From positions 1-25,320 of the forward strand of contig NZ_JANJXQ010000125.1 in NCBI RefSeq assembly GCF_024708915.1: a DNA stretch of 25,320 nucleotides, read 5' to 3'. The DNA comes from Thiobacillus sp. Its GTDB lineage: Bacteria > Pseudomonadota > Gammaproteobacteria > Burkholderiales > Thiobacillaceae. Every line of letters starts with the position of its first letter. Positions within the stretch are counted from its first letter, which is position 1. The notes beneath the pieces were generated by a model that saw only the letters and a list, made by a program, of their open reading frames with translations, had not been told where the DNA came from and made no database searches. Below, one piece after another: positions 17,825 to 24,696 of this stretch. Both the position numbers and the translations under genes were made by a program.

Positions 17825-17925
17825 AGAGGCTTCAGGGAGGGTTATAGCCGTAGGTAGCTCAATAACCAAGAGGAACTGCCAAGCTAGCGGACACCCGGCC
17901 AGGTCGCCTTTTCCGGTTCCGTTCC

Positions 17926-18522
17926 TTACTGCTTGCCCGACAGCTCGACGAAGCGCGCCTTGTCGGCCGCGTATTTTTCGCGCACCTTCTCCATCGCCTC
18001 CTCGTTGCTCTGGATGGTGCGCTTCAATTCCTGCTGCTCCCGGGTGGCCTGTTCCAGCGGCTCCGTCAGCCCCGTCCCCGCCTTGCGGCCAGCCTTCTCG
18101 ATTGCAGCGATACGCGCCCTCAGATCGGCCAGGTTCGCGTCCACCGCCTTGCCGCGGATTTCGGCGCCCTTGATCGCCAGCTTGTGGTGCTCCAGCGCGC
18201 GGTCGCGCGCCAGGTCGATTTCCGCTTCGGTGGTGTAAGTCGAGGTCAACGCGCGGTCGAGCTGCGCCTGTTTTTGCTGCTCCTGCAGGAGGCGTTTTTG
18301 CTCGGACTGGCGCTCGGCTTCGGCGCGGCGCTCCGCCTCCGACTGGGTGCGCCTGATGATGCTGCCCTGCTTGTTCATCTCGGCAGCGCCATTTTTCTGG
18401 TAATTCGGCGGCAGAGTGTCGCTGTAATGCACGCGGCCGTTGCCGTCCACCCAGCGGTACATCGCCGCCTGCGCGGTACCCGCGGTCAGCAGCAAGGCCG
18501 CCAGCAGCGCGCTAAACGCCAT
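17926..18522 (-). CDS. DUF4124 secreted coiled-coil protein
   Basis: This 198-aa protein has a signal peptide ([19 protein letters not shown]) followed by a DUF4124 domain ([20 protein letters not shown], about 20-45), a small beta motif common in exported proteobacterial proteins. The rest (about 60-190) is rich in Glu, Gln, Lys, Arg and Ala with strong coiled-coil character ([20 protein letters not shown]). It should be periplasmic. Its role is unknown. The start at 18522 overlaps the pyrE end by 11 nt, so it is probably co-transcribed with pyrE. The longer open frame up to 18633 runs into pyrE and has no signal peptide, so it was not used. Confidence 0.88.
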   Translation of the reverse strand: MAFSALLAALLLTAGTAQAAMYRWVDGNGRVHYSDTLPPNYQKNGAAEMNKQGSIIRRTQSEAERRAEAERQSEQKRLLQEQQKQAQLDRALTSTYTTEAEIDLARDRALEHHKLAIKGAEIRGKAVDANLADLRARIAAIEKAGRKAGTGLTEPLEQATREQQELKRTIQSNEEAMEKVREKYAADKARFVELSGKQ

Positions 18523-19150
18523 ACTTGGCGCGGTATCCGGCCACCGCCTGCAAAGCTTGTCGTCTGTCCGCATCACGTTCCAGAAACTCCACCAGATTGT
18601 CCAGCGTGGCCACCGCCACCACTGGAATGCCATATTGTTCGCGCACTTCCTGCACCGCCGATTTGTCGCTGCTGCCGCGCTCCATCCGGTCCAGCGCGAT
18701 CACCACGCCGGCCGGCTCGGCGCCCGCATGGCGGATCAGTTCCACCGACTCGCGCACCGAGGTGCCCGCCGAGATCACGTCGTCGACGATCAGTACGCGG
18801 CCTGTAAGCGCCGCGCCGACCACCGTGCCGCCTTCGCCATGATCCTTGGCTTCCTTGCGGTTGAACGCGAACGGCACATTTTTGCCCATCCCCGCCAGCG
18901 CGATCGCAATACCTGCCGCCAGCGGAATCCCCTTGTACGCCGGGCCGAACAGCACGTCGAAGGCGATGCCGGAGTCGACAATGGCTTTCGCGTAAAATTC
19001 GCCCAGCCGTTTCAGCTTGTCGCCGTCGTTGAACAGCCCCGCATTGAAAAAGTAAGGGCTCATGCGCCCCGCCTTGGTCTTGAACTCGCCAAAACACAGC
19101 ACCTGCGACGCAACTGCGAACTCCACAAACTCGGCCTTGTAATCGGACAT
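18512..19150 (-). CDS. pyrE: Orotate phosphoribosyltransferase
   Basis: PyrE joins orotate and PRPP to make OMP in UMP synthesis. The protein is 212 aa. The opening [23 protein letters not shown] is typical. The flexible loop [13 protein letters not shown] (96-108) and the PRPP-binding [12 protein letters not shown] (about 120-131) are both intact. It is divergent from the exonuclease III gene across only 28 bp (19151-19178), so the two promoters must overlap. No attenuator-like hairpin is visible in that gap. Confidence 0.97.
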   Translation of the reverse strand: MSDYKAEFVEFAVASQVLCFGEFKTKAGRMSPYFFNAGLFNDGDKLKRLGEFYAKAIVDSGIAFDVLFGPAYKGIPLAAGIAIALAGMGKNVPFAFNRKEAKDHGEGGTVVGAALTGRVLIVDDVISAGTSVRESVELIRHAGAEPAGVVIALDRMERGSSDKSAVQEVREQYGIPVVAVATLDNLVEFLERDADRRQALQAVAGYRAKYGV

Positions 19151-19178
19151 TTCCTGACTTTTCTTGAATAAAAACGCA

Positions 19179-19958
19179 ATGCGAATTATATCGGCCAACC
19201 TCAACGGCATCCGTTCCGCCGCCACCAAGGGCTTCTTCGACTGGCTGCCCACGCAAGGTGCCGACGTCGTCTGCGTGCAGGAGTTGAAGGCACAGGCCGC
19301 CGACCTCAAGCCCGAATTCATCCAGTGCGACGGCCTCAGCGGCGCCTTCCATTACGCGGAAAAGAAAGGCTACAGCGGCGTCGGCGTCTACACCCGCACC
19401 CAACCGCAGCGCATCGTCGAAGGCCTCGGCGTCCCTGAATTCGACTTGGAGGGCCGCTACATCGAAGCGGATTATGGAAATCTCGCCGTCATCTCGCTCT
19501 ACCAGCCCTCCGGGTCGAGTTCCGAGGAGCGCCAGCAGGCCAAGTTCCGTTTCCTCGACGTATTTTTCCCGCATCTCGAAGCGCTGATCAAATCCGGCCG
19601 CGAAATCGTCGTCTGCGGCGACTGGAACATCGCGCACAAAGAGGTGGACCTGAAGAACTGGAAATCCAACCAGAAGAACTCCGGCTTTCTGCCCGAGGAG
19701 CGCGCCTGGATGACCCGCCTGTTCGACGAACTCGGCTGGGTCGATGTCTACCGCAGCCTCTACCCCGGCCACACCGGCGAGGCCTACACCTGGTGGAGCA
19801 ACCGCGGCCAGGCCTGGGCGAAGAACGTCGGCTGGCGCATCGACTACCAGATCGCCACCCCCGGCATCGCCGCCAAGGCCAGGTCCGCCAGCGTCTACAA
19901 GGAGCAGCGCTTCTCCGACCATGCGCCGCTGATCGTCGATTACGATTACGCTCCATAA
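19179..19958 (+). CDS. xth: Exodeoxyribonuclease III (AP endonuclease family)
   Basis: This 259-aa protein belongs to the exonuclease/endonuclease/phosphatase family. It cuts at abasic sites and removes 3' blocks in base-excision repair. Visible active-site residues are N7 in [11 protein letters not shown]35 in VCVQELKA, D148 and N150 in CGDWNIAH, and the terminal D247-H248 in [11 protein letters not shown]. The ATG at 19179 ([10 protein letters not shown]) gives the family N-terminus. An upstream in-frame TTG at 19164 would only add five residues. No clear ribosome-binding site is present. The end overlaps a small hairpin before dinD. Confidence 0.95.
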   Translation: MRIISANLNGIRSAATKGFFDWLPTQGADVVCVQELKAQAADLKPEFIQCDGLSGAFHYAEKKGYSGVGVYTRTQPQRIVEGLGVPEFDLEGRYIEADYGNLAVISLYQPSGSSSEERQQAKFRFLDVFFPHLEALIKSGREIVVCGDWNIAHKEVDLKNWKSNQKNSGFLPEERAWMTRLFDELGWVDVYRSLYPGHTGEAYTWWSNRGQAWAKNVGWRIDYQIATPGIAAKARSASVYKEQRFSDHAPLIVDYDYAP

Positions 19959-19986
19959 CCCGTTACTCAAAAACAATCCAACGGGT
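19958..19986. promoter_or_regulatory. Stem-loop between xth and dinD
   Basis: ACCCGTT (19958-19964) and AACGGGT (19980-19986) form a perfect 7-bp stem with a 15-base, A-rich loop. It begins at the last base of the xth stop codon and ends 19 bp before the dinD ATG, just ahead of its GGAGGGA ribosome-binding site. There is no T-run, so an operator or translation-control hairpin is as likely as a terminator. No LexA-like box was recognised. Confidence 0.4.
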
Positions 19987-20005
19987 GAAAAGGGGAGGGA
20001 AAGAC

Positions 20006-20896
20006 ATGGCAAAAAAAGAACTGCCCAGCATCGGCGGGCGATCCTTCGAGGATCTCAAACAGGTCAACGATCACGACGCCGAGTTCTGGAGTGCACGCGA
20101 CCTTCAGCCCCTGCTCGGTTACAGCCAGTGGCGACGGTTCGAAGATGCCATCAAGCGCGCCCAAATATCGTGTGAGCAGTCAGGCAACGACCCTGCCTAC
20201 CATTTTGCCGGCGCCGGCAAAATGGTCGAACTTGGGTCGGGTAGCCGGCGAGCAGTCGAGGACTACCAGCTTTCCCGCTTCGCCTGCTACCTCATCGCCC
20301 AGAACGGCGACCCGCGCAAACCGGAAATCGCCCAGGCCCAGAAATACTTCGCTATCCAGACCCGGCGCCAGGAGCTGTCCGAGCAGCGCGCCGCGGATGT
20401 CGAGCGCCTGGAACTGCGCAAGCAGACCTCCGAAGAATTCAAGGCGCTCTCCGGGGCCGCCCAGCAGGCCGGCGTGCAAAGCCGCATGTTCGGGGTTTTT
20501 CACGACGCCGGTTACAAGGGCCTGTACGGCGGTCTGGGCAACGACCAGATCAAGGCGAGGAAGGGCGTCCCGGCCAAAGAGCAACTAATGGACCGGATGA
20601 ACGCCACCGAGCTGGCCGCCAACCAGTTCCGTATGACCCAGACCCGCGACAAACTGGCACGCGAGGGCGTACGCGACCAGCAGCAGGCGATCCGCGCCCA
20701 CGAGCAGGTCGGCAAGGAAGTCCGCGGCGCCATCGAGCGCATTGGCGGCGAGCGCCCCGAGAACATTCCGGCCGCCGAACACATCAAGGACGTGAAAAAA
20801 CGCATCCAGACCACGCCGCCCAGGCTGGAACTGGACGAGCGCGATGCAGGCGGCTTGCTGGGCGACAAGCCCAAAGACAAGGGAATGAACAAATAA
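20006..20896 (+). CDS. dinD: DinD-family DNA damage-inducible protein
   Basis: This 296-aa protein resembles E. coli DinD, an SOS-induced protein reported to act on RecA filaments. The N-terminal part (about 10-130) carries the family stretch FWSARDLQPLLGYSQWRRFE and then AGKMVELGSGSRRAVEDYQLSRFACYLIAQNGD in pieces, a Bro-N/P63C-like DNA-binding type of fold. The central part (about 120-160) is charged and helical (RRQELSEQRAADVERLELRK), and YKGLYGG near 170 is also typical. The start at 20006 has GGAGGGA upstream; the longer frame to 19793 is antisense-type noise over xth. It ends 5 bp before the type IIL gene, so the two are almost certainly co-transcribed. Confidence 0.9.
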   Translation: MAKKELPSIGGRSFEDLKQVNDHDAEFWSARDLQPLLGYSQWRRFEDAIKRAQISCEQSGNDPAYHFAGAGKMVELGSGSRRAVEDYQLSRFACYLIAQNGDPRKPEIAQAQKYFAIQTRRQELSEQRAADVERLELRKQTSEEFKALSGAAQQAGVQSRMFGVFHDAGYKGLYGGLGNDQIKARKGVPAKEQLMDRMNATELAANQFRMTQTRDKLAREGVRDQQQAIRAHEQVGKEVRGAIERIGGERPENIPAAEHIKDVKKRIQTTPPRLELDERDAGGLLGDKPKDKGMNK

Positions 20897-20901
20897 CCGC
20901 C

Positions 20902-23721
20902 ATGCCGCTTTCCTGGAACGAGATCAAATCCCGCGCCCTGGCGTTCTCGCGCGAATGGGCCGACGCCGCCAGCGAGGACAGCGAAGCGAAGCCGTTCTGG
21001 ATCGCCTTCTTCGAAATCTTCGGCATCACCAACAAGCGTGTCGCCACCTTCGAGCACGCGGTCAGGAAATTCGGCGGCGATCAAGGATTCGTCGATCTGT
21101 TCTGGCCCGGCGTGCTGCTGGTCGAACAGAAATCGCGCGGCAAGAATCTCGACCGCGCCTTCGACCAGGCGCTGGATTATTTCCCCGGCATCAAGGAACG
21201 CGACCTGCCGCGCCACATCATCGTCTGCGACTTCGCCCGCTTCCGCCTGCACGACCTGGAGACCGGCGACACCCGCGAATTCGCGCTGAAGGATTTGCAC
21301 AAGCACATCCGCCACTTCGGTTTCATCGCCGGCTACGAAACGCAGGAGATCAAACCGCAGAACCCGGTCAACATCCAGGCCGCCGAGCGCATGGGGCGGC
21401 TGCACGATGCGCTGAAAGCCGCCGGCTACGAGGGGCACGCGCTCGAAGTGCTGCTGGTGCGCCTCTTGTTCTGCCTGTTCGCCGACGACACCGGCATCTT
21501 CCAGCCTGCCCAGGCCTTGCGCAGCTACGTCGAGGAACGCACCCGCGAGGACGGCTCCGACCTCGGCCCGCTGCTCGCGCAACTGTTCCAGGTGCTGAAC
21601 ACGCCCGAGAACAAACGCAGCCCGGCGCTCGACGACCAGCTCGCCGCCTTCCCCTACGTCAACGGCCGCCTGTTCGAGGAGCCCATCCCCATCGCCGATT
21701 TCGATTCGGCCATGCGCGAGGCGCTGCTCGACGCCTGTGCGCTCGACTGGAGCGCGATCTCGCCGGCGATCTTCGGCGCGCTGTTCCAGTCGATCATGGA
21801 CAAAACGGCGCGGCGCAACCTCGGCGCGCACTACACCAGCGAGGAAAACATCCTCAAGCTGATCAAGCCGCTGTTTCTCGACGCCCTGTGGGCCGAGTTC
21901 GACAAGGTGAAAAAGAACCGCAACAAGCTGTTCGAGTTTCACCAGAAACTGCGCGGGCTCACCTTCTTCGACCCCGCCTGCGGCTGCGGCAATTTCCTCG
22001 TCATCGCCTACCGCGAACTGCGCCTGCTGGAACTGGACATCCTGCGCGCGTCCAACGCCGGCCCCGGCTCGCGCTTTCTCGACATCCACCAGGCGATCCA
22101 GCTCGACGTCGACCAGTTCCACGGCATCGAAATCGAGGAATTCCCCGCGCAGATCGCCCAGGTCGCGCTGTGGCTGGTCGACCACCAGATGAACCTCAGG
22201 GTGAGCGAGGAATTCGGCATGTATTTCGCCCGGATTCCTTTGAAAACCAGCCCCAGGATCGTCCACGGCAACGCCCTCGCGCTCGACTGGAACGAGGTGC
22301 TGCCGGCCGAGCGCGCGAGCTACGTCATGGGCAACCCGCCTTTCATCGGCGCCAAGTTCATGGACGACGCCCAGCGCGCCGATGCGCGCAGCGTGTTCGA
22401 CGGCATCGCCAACGCCGGCCTGCTCGACTTCGTCGCCGCGTGGTACGTCAAAGCCGCGCGCTACCTGCATTCACTCCCCTCTCCCCCAACCCCTCTCCCG
22501 CCTGCGGGAGAGGGGAGCAGCACGCGCTGTGCCTTCGTCTCGACCAACTCGATCACCCAGGGCGAACAGGTCGGCGTGCTGTGGGGCTGGCTGCTGAGTC
22601 AGGGCGTAAAAATCCACTTCGCCCACCGCACCTTCTCGTGGAGCAACGAGGCGCGCGGCAAGGCCGCGGTGCACTGCGTCATCGTCGGCTTCGGGCTGGG
22701 CGAGGTGGCGGAAAAGACGATTTACGAATACGCCGACATCAAGGGCGAGCCGCACGCGCTGGCGGCCGCCAACATCAACCCGTATCTGGTGGACGCGCCG
22801 GACGTGGTGCTGGAGAACCGCCGCACGCCGGTCTGCCCGGTGCCGGGAATCGGCATCGGCAACAAGCCCATCGACGGCGGCCACTACCTGTTCACCGACG
22901 ACGAGAAGACCGATTTCCTGAAGCTGGAGCCGCAGGCCGCAAAGTGGTTCCGCCGCTGGCTGGGCGCCGACGAATTCATCAACGGCTATCAGCGCTGGTG
23001 CCTGTGGCTGGGCGACTGCCCGCCCAACGAACTGCGGCAGATGCCCGAGGCGATGAAACGCGTGGAGGCCGTCAGGCAGTTCCGGCTGGCGAGCAAGTCG
23101 CCGCCGACCCAAAAGCTCGCCGACACCCCGACGCGCTTCCACGTCGAGAACATGCCGGCGTCGACCTACCTGCTGATTCCAGAAGTCTCTTCCGAACGTC
23201 GGGACTACATTCCCATCGGCTTCATGCATCCCGACACCTTGTGCAGCAATCTGGTGAAGATTGTCCCCGACGCAAGCCTCTACCATTTCGGCGTGCTGAC
23301 CTCGACCCTGCACATGGCCTGGGTGCGCGCCGTGTGCGGCCGCCTGAAAAGCGATTACCGCTACTCCGCCGGTATCGTCTACAACAACTTCCCCTGGCCG
23401 GATAAACCCGACGACAAGACCCGGCAGAGCATCGAAACTGCCGCGCAGGCCGTGCTCGACGCCCGCGCGCACTTCCCCGGCGCCACCCTGGCCGACCTCT
23501 ACGACCCGCTGAGCATGCCGCCCGCCTTGTTGCGCGCACACCAGAGGCTCGACGCCGCGGTGGACAAGGCTTACGGAAAAACCGGCTTCAAGTCCGACGC
23601 CGAGCGGGTGGCGTTTCTGTTTCAGCGCTACCAGGCGCTGACCTCGCTGCTGCCTGCATCGCCGGCGTCGCGCAGAAAATCATCAAGGCCGCCGTTGCCG
23701 CCGGGAGGAAGACATGATTGA
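20902..23721 (+). CDS. MmeI-type (type IIL) restriction-methylation fusion enzyme
   Basis: A single 939-aa chain carries both activities. The N-terminal nuclease has the MmeI-like D-x9-ExK site: D65, then E75-Q-K77 in VDLFWPGVLLVEQKSRG. A helical connector (about 150-300) follows. The adenine-N6 methyltransferase has motif I FFDPACGCGNF (357-363 core) and motif IV NPPF (478-481). The C-terminal half contains the target-recognition region (about 600-850; HVENMPASTYLLIPEVSSERR and YNNFPWPDK are family landmarks). MmeI-family enzymes cut at a distance and methylate one strand, so no separate methylase is needed. Residues about 523-540 (HSLPSPPTPLPPAGEGSS) come from a palindromic repeat inserted in frame. 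The last ~23 residues are low complexity. The recognition sequence cannot be read. Confidence 0.93.
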   Translation: MPLSWNEIKSRALAFSREWADAASEDSEAKPFWIAFFEIFGITNKRVATFEHAVRKFGGDQGFVDLFWPGVLLVEQKSRGKNLDRAFDQALDYFPGIKERDLPRHIIVCDFARFRLHDLETGDTREFALKDLHKHIRHFGFIAGYETQEIKPQNPVNIQAAERMGRLHDALKAAGYEGHALEVLLVRLLFCLFADDTGIFQPAQALRSYVEERTREDGSDLGPLLAQLFQVLNTPENKRSPALDDQLAAFPYVNGRLFEEPIPIADFDSAMREALLDACALDWSAISPAIFGALFQSIMDKTARRNLGAHYTSEENILKLIKPLFLDALWAEFDKVKKNRNKLFEFHQKLRGLTFFDPACGCGNFLVIAYRELRLLELDILRASNAGPGSRFLDIHQAIQLDVDQFHGIEIEEFPAQIAQVALWLVDHQMNLRVSEEFGMYFARIPLKTSPRIVHGNALALDWNEVLPAERASYVMGNPPFIGAKFMDDAQRADARSVFDGIANAGLLDFVAAWYVKAARYLHSLPSPPTPLPPAGEGSSTRCAFVSTNSITQGEQVGVLWGWLLSQGVKIHFAHRTFSWSNEARGKAAVHCVIVGFGLGEVAEKTIYEYADIKGEPHALAAANINPYLVDAPDVVLENRRTPVCPVPGIGIGNKPIDGGHYLFTDDEKTDFLKLEPQAAKWFRRWLGADEFINGYQRWCLWLGDCPPNELRQMPEAMKRVEAVRQFRLASKSPPTQKLADTPTRFHVENMPASTYLLIPEVSSERRDYIPIGFMHPDTLCSNLVKIVPDASLYHFGVLTSTLHMAWVRAVCGRLKSDYRYSAGIVYNNFPWPDKPDDKTRQSIETAAQAVLDARAHFPGATLADLYDPLSMPPALLRAHQRLDAAVDKAYGKTGFKSDAERVAFLFQRYQALTSLLPASPASRRKSSRPPLPPGGRHD
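22476..22515. repeat. Palindromic repeat inside the type IIL gene
   Basis: CCCCTCTCCCGC (22490-22501) and its exact complement GCGGGAGAGGGG (22504-22515) form a 12-bp stem with a 2-base gap. A direct copy of CCCCTCTCCC lies just before, at 22476-22485. This C-rich/G-rich hairpin has the style of dispersed intergenic palindromes of GC-rich proteobacteria. Here it is read in frame as a Pro-rich insert. Confidence 0.8.
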
Positions 23722-23878
23722 AATGTTTTTCGCCGTGACGATTTTGCTGGCGGTTGTCGCCGTGGTCTGGCTGGCGGCACCCTGGTGGCTGACGGTGATG
23801 GTCCTTGCTGCCGGTGTTTTGTTGCTCAGCCGATTCCTTGGCGCGCCCCCGGATGCGCCCGGCAAGGAAGAGGACTGA
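23714..23878 (+). CDS. 54-aa predicted membrane protein
   Basis: This small open frame is not a known family to me. It starts MIEMFFAVTILLAVVAVVWL, and a second hydrophobic stretch (LTVMVLAAGVLLLSRFLG) follows after a Trp-Trp turn (AAPWWL), giving two likely membrane helices of about 18 residues each. A charged tail ends it (DAPGKEED). The ATG at 23714 overlaps the last 8 nt of the type IIL gene and has a strong GGGAGGAA 6-8 nt upstream, so it looks translated and coupled. The codons resemble those of the neighbours. It could be an unrelated small membrane protein or a partner of the restriction module. Confidence 0.65.
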   Translation: MIEMFFAVTILLAVVAVVWLAAPWWLTVMVLAAGVLLLSRFLGAPPDAPGKEED

Positions 23879-23982
23879 GGTGCCCTGCATTGCCCGGACA
23901 GGCCAGGATTCAGCGGCAGCGTTTTTGCGCGGCGGACGGACTGCCCTGCGCTGAAGACCAGCTTGACCGCCCGATTTTCCCC

Positions 23983-24032
23983 TTGGCTTATGCCGCATGG
24001 CGGCCTAATATAACAACCGTTATAACAACCGG
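23983..24032 (+). promoter_or_regulatory. Promoter and direct-repeat operator of the abrB-doc pair
   Basis: TTGGCT (23983-23988) and TAATAT (24006-24011) are spaced by 17 bp and resemble -35 and -10 elements. Two adjacent 12-bp copies of TATAACAACCGK (24009-24020, 24021-24032) overlap the -10 and the expected start point. That is where an autorepressing antitoxin would bind. The rest of 23879-24041 shows no gene; a TTGACC at 23963 is a second, weaker -35 candidate. Confidence 0.5.
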
Positions 24033-24041
24033 GAGCCTGCG

Positions 24042-24266
24042 ATGCATGCCCTGAAACTCACCCAGATCGGCAATTCGGTCGGCCTGATCCTGCCCAAGGA
24101 CGTGCTGGCGCGCCTGAAACTGGAAAAAGGCGACACGGTGTTCGTGACCGAGACGCCGGATGGCGTGGCGCTGCGCGCCTACGATCCTGCCTTCGAGGAT
24201 CAGATGGACGCAGCGCGCGCGATCATGAAGAAACGTCGCGCGGTGTTGCACGAACTGGCCAAATAA
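24042..24266 (+). CDS. AbrB/MazE-type antitoxin
   Basis: This 74-aa protein is a swapped-hairpin AbrB-family DNA-binding antitoxin. The hallmark LTQIGNSVGLILPKDVLARLKLEKGDTVFVTE makes up the first ~40 residues in pieces: a G-N-S-x-G-L-I-L-P core and a K-G-D turn. The C-terminal third (AFEDQMDAARAIMKKRRAVLHELAK) is helical and should wrap the toxin. It precedes the Doc-like toxin by 2 nt, in the usual antitoxin-first order, with GGGAG 6-8 nt before the ATG. AbrB-type antitoxins commonly pair with Doc-type toxins in this arrangement. It likely represses its own promoter at the direct repeats upstream. Confidence 0.93.
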   Translation: MHALKLTQIGNSVGLILPKDVLARLKLEKGDTVFVTETPDGVALRAYDPAFEDQMDAARAIMKKRRAVLHELAK

Positions 24267-24268
24267 AA

Positions 24269-24667
24269 GTGCATCCAGCGAGCGACTGGATTTGGCTCGA
24301 CCGCGCGGTGCTGATCGCGGCGCACGACGAGCAACTGGCCGAACACGGCGGAGCGGCGGGATTTCGCGACGAAGGCCTGTTCGATTCCGCGCTGGCGCGC
24401 CCGCTCAATCTGACTGCTTACGAATCGCCCGACGTCTGCGCGCTGGCAGCGTCGTATGCCGTTGCGCTGGCAAAGAATCGCCCTTTTGTCGACGGCAACA
24501 AGCGAACGGCTTTTATCGCCATGGAACTGTTTTTGGCGCTGAACGGCCATGAACTGAACGCGACCGACGCGGAATGCGTGCTCGCCATGCTGTCCGTCGC
24601 CGCCAGCGAATGGGACGAAACCACCCTCGCCGCCTGGCTGCGCGAACGTACCGCGCCGCGCACCTGA
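24269..24667 (+). CDS. doc: Doc/Fic-family toxin with altered catalytic motif
   Basis: This 132-aa protein belongs to the death-on-curing branch of the Fic fold. Doc of phage P1 inactivates EF-Tu by phosphorylation. The Fic motif, normally H-x-F-x-D-G-N-K-R, reads NRPFVDGNKRTAF here: the leading His is Arg (R71, codon CGC), while F73, D75, N77, K78 and R79 are kept. The N-terminal WIWLDRAVLIAAHDEQLAEHGG and the FRDEGLFDSALARP stretches are typical of the family. Translation starts at a GTG (24269), two bases after the antitoxin stop. The His-to-Arg change predicts reduced or no activity unless another residue substitutes. Confidence 0.88.
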   Translation: MHPASDWIWLDRAVLIAAHDEQLAEHGGAAGFRDEGLFDSALARPLNLTAYESPDVCALAASYAVALAKNRPFVDGNKRTAFIAMELFLALNGHELNATDAECVLAMLSVAASEWDETTLAAWLRERTAPRT

Positions 24668-24696
24668 CCACTCATCCCTCTCCGCTCACGCCCTCC

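Noticed and set aside
17820..18173. + strand frame starting at the right arm of the hipA inverted repeat
   Set aside because: It is Pro/Arg/Ser-rich and antisense to the DUF4124 gene. The start codon is only the mirror copy of the hipA start.
19959..20005. LexA box before dinD
   Set aside because: No CTG-N10-CAG pattern was found; only a GC hairpin is present.
20955..23405. 816-aa overlapping frame inside the type IIL gene
   Set aside because: It is an Arg/Pro/Ala-rich shadow. The annotated frame carries all nuclease and methyltransferase motifs.
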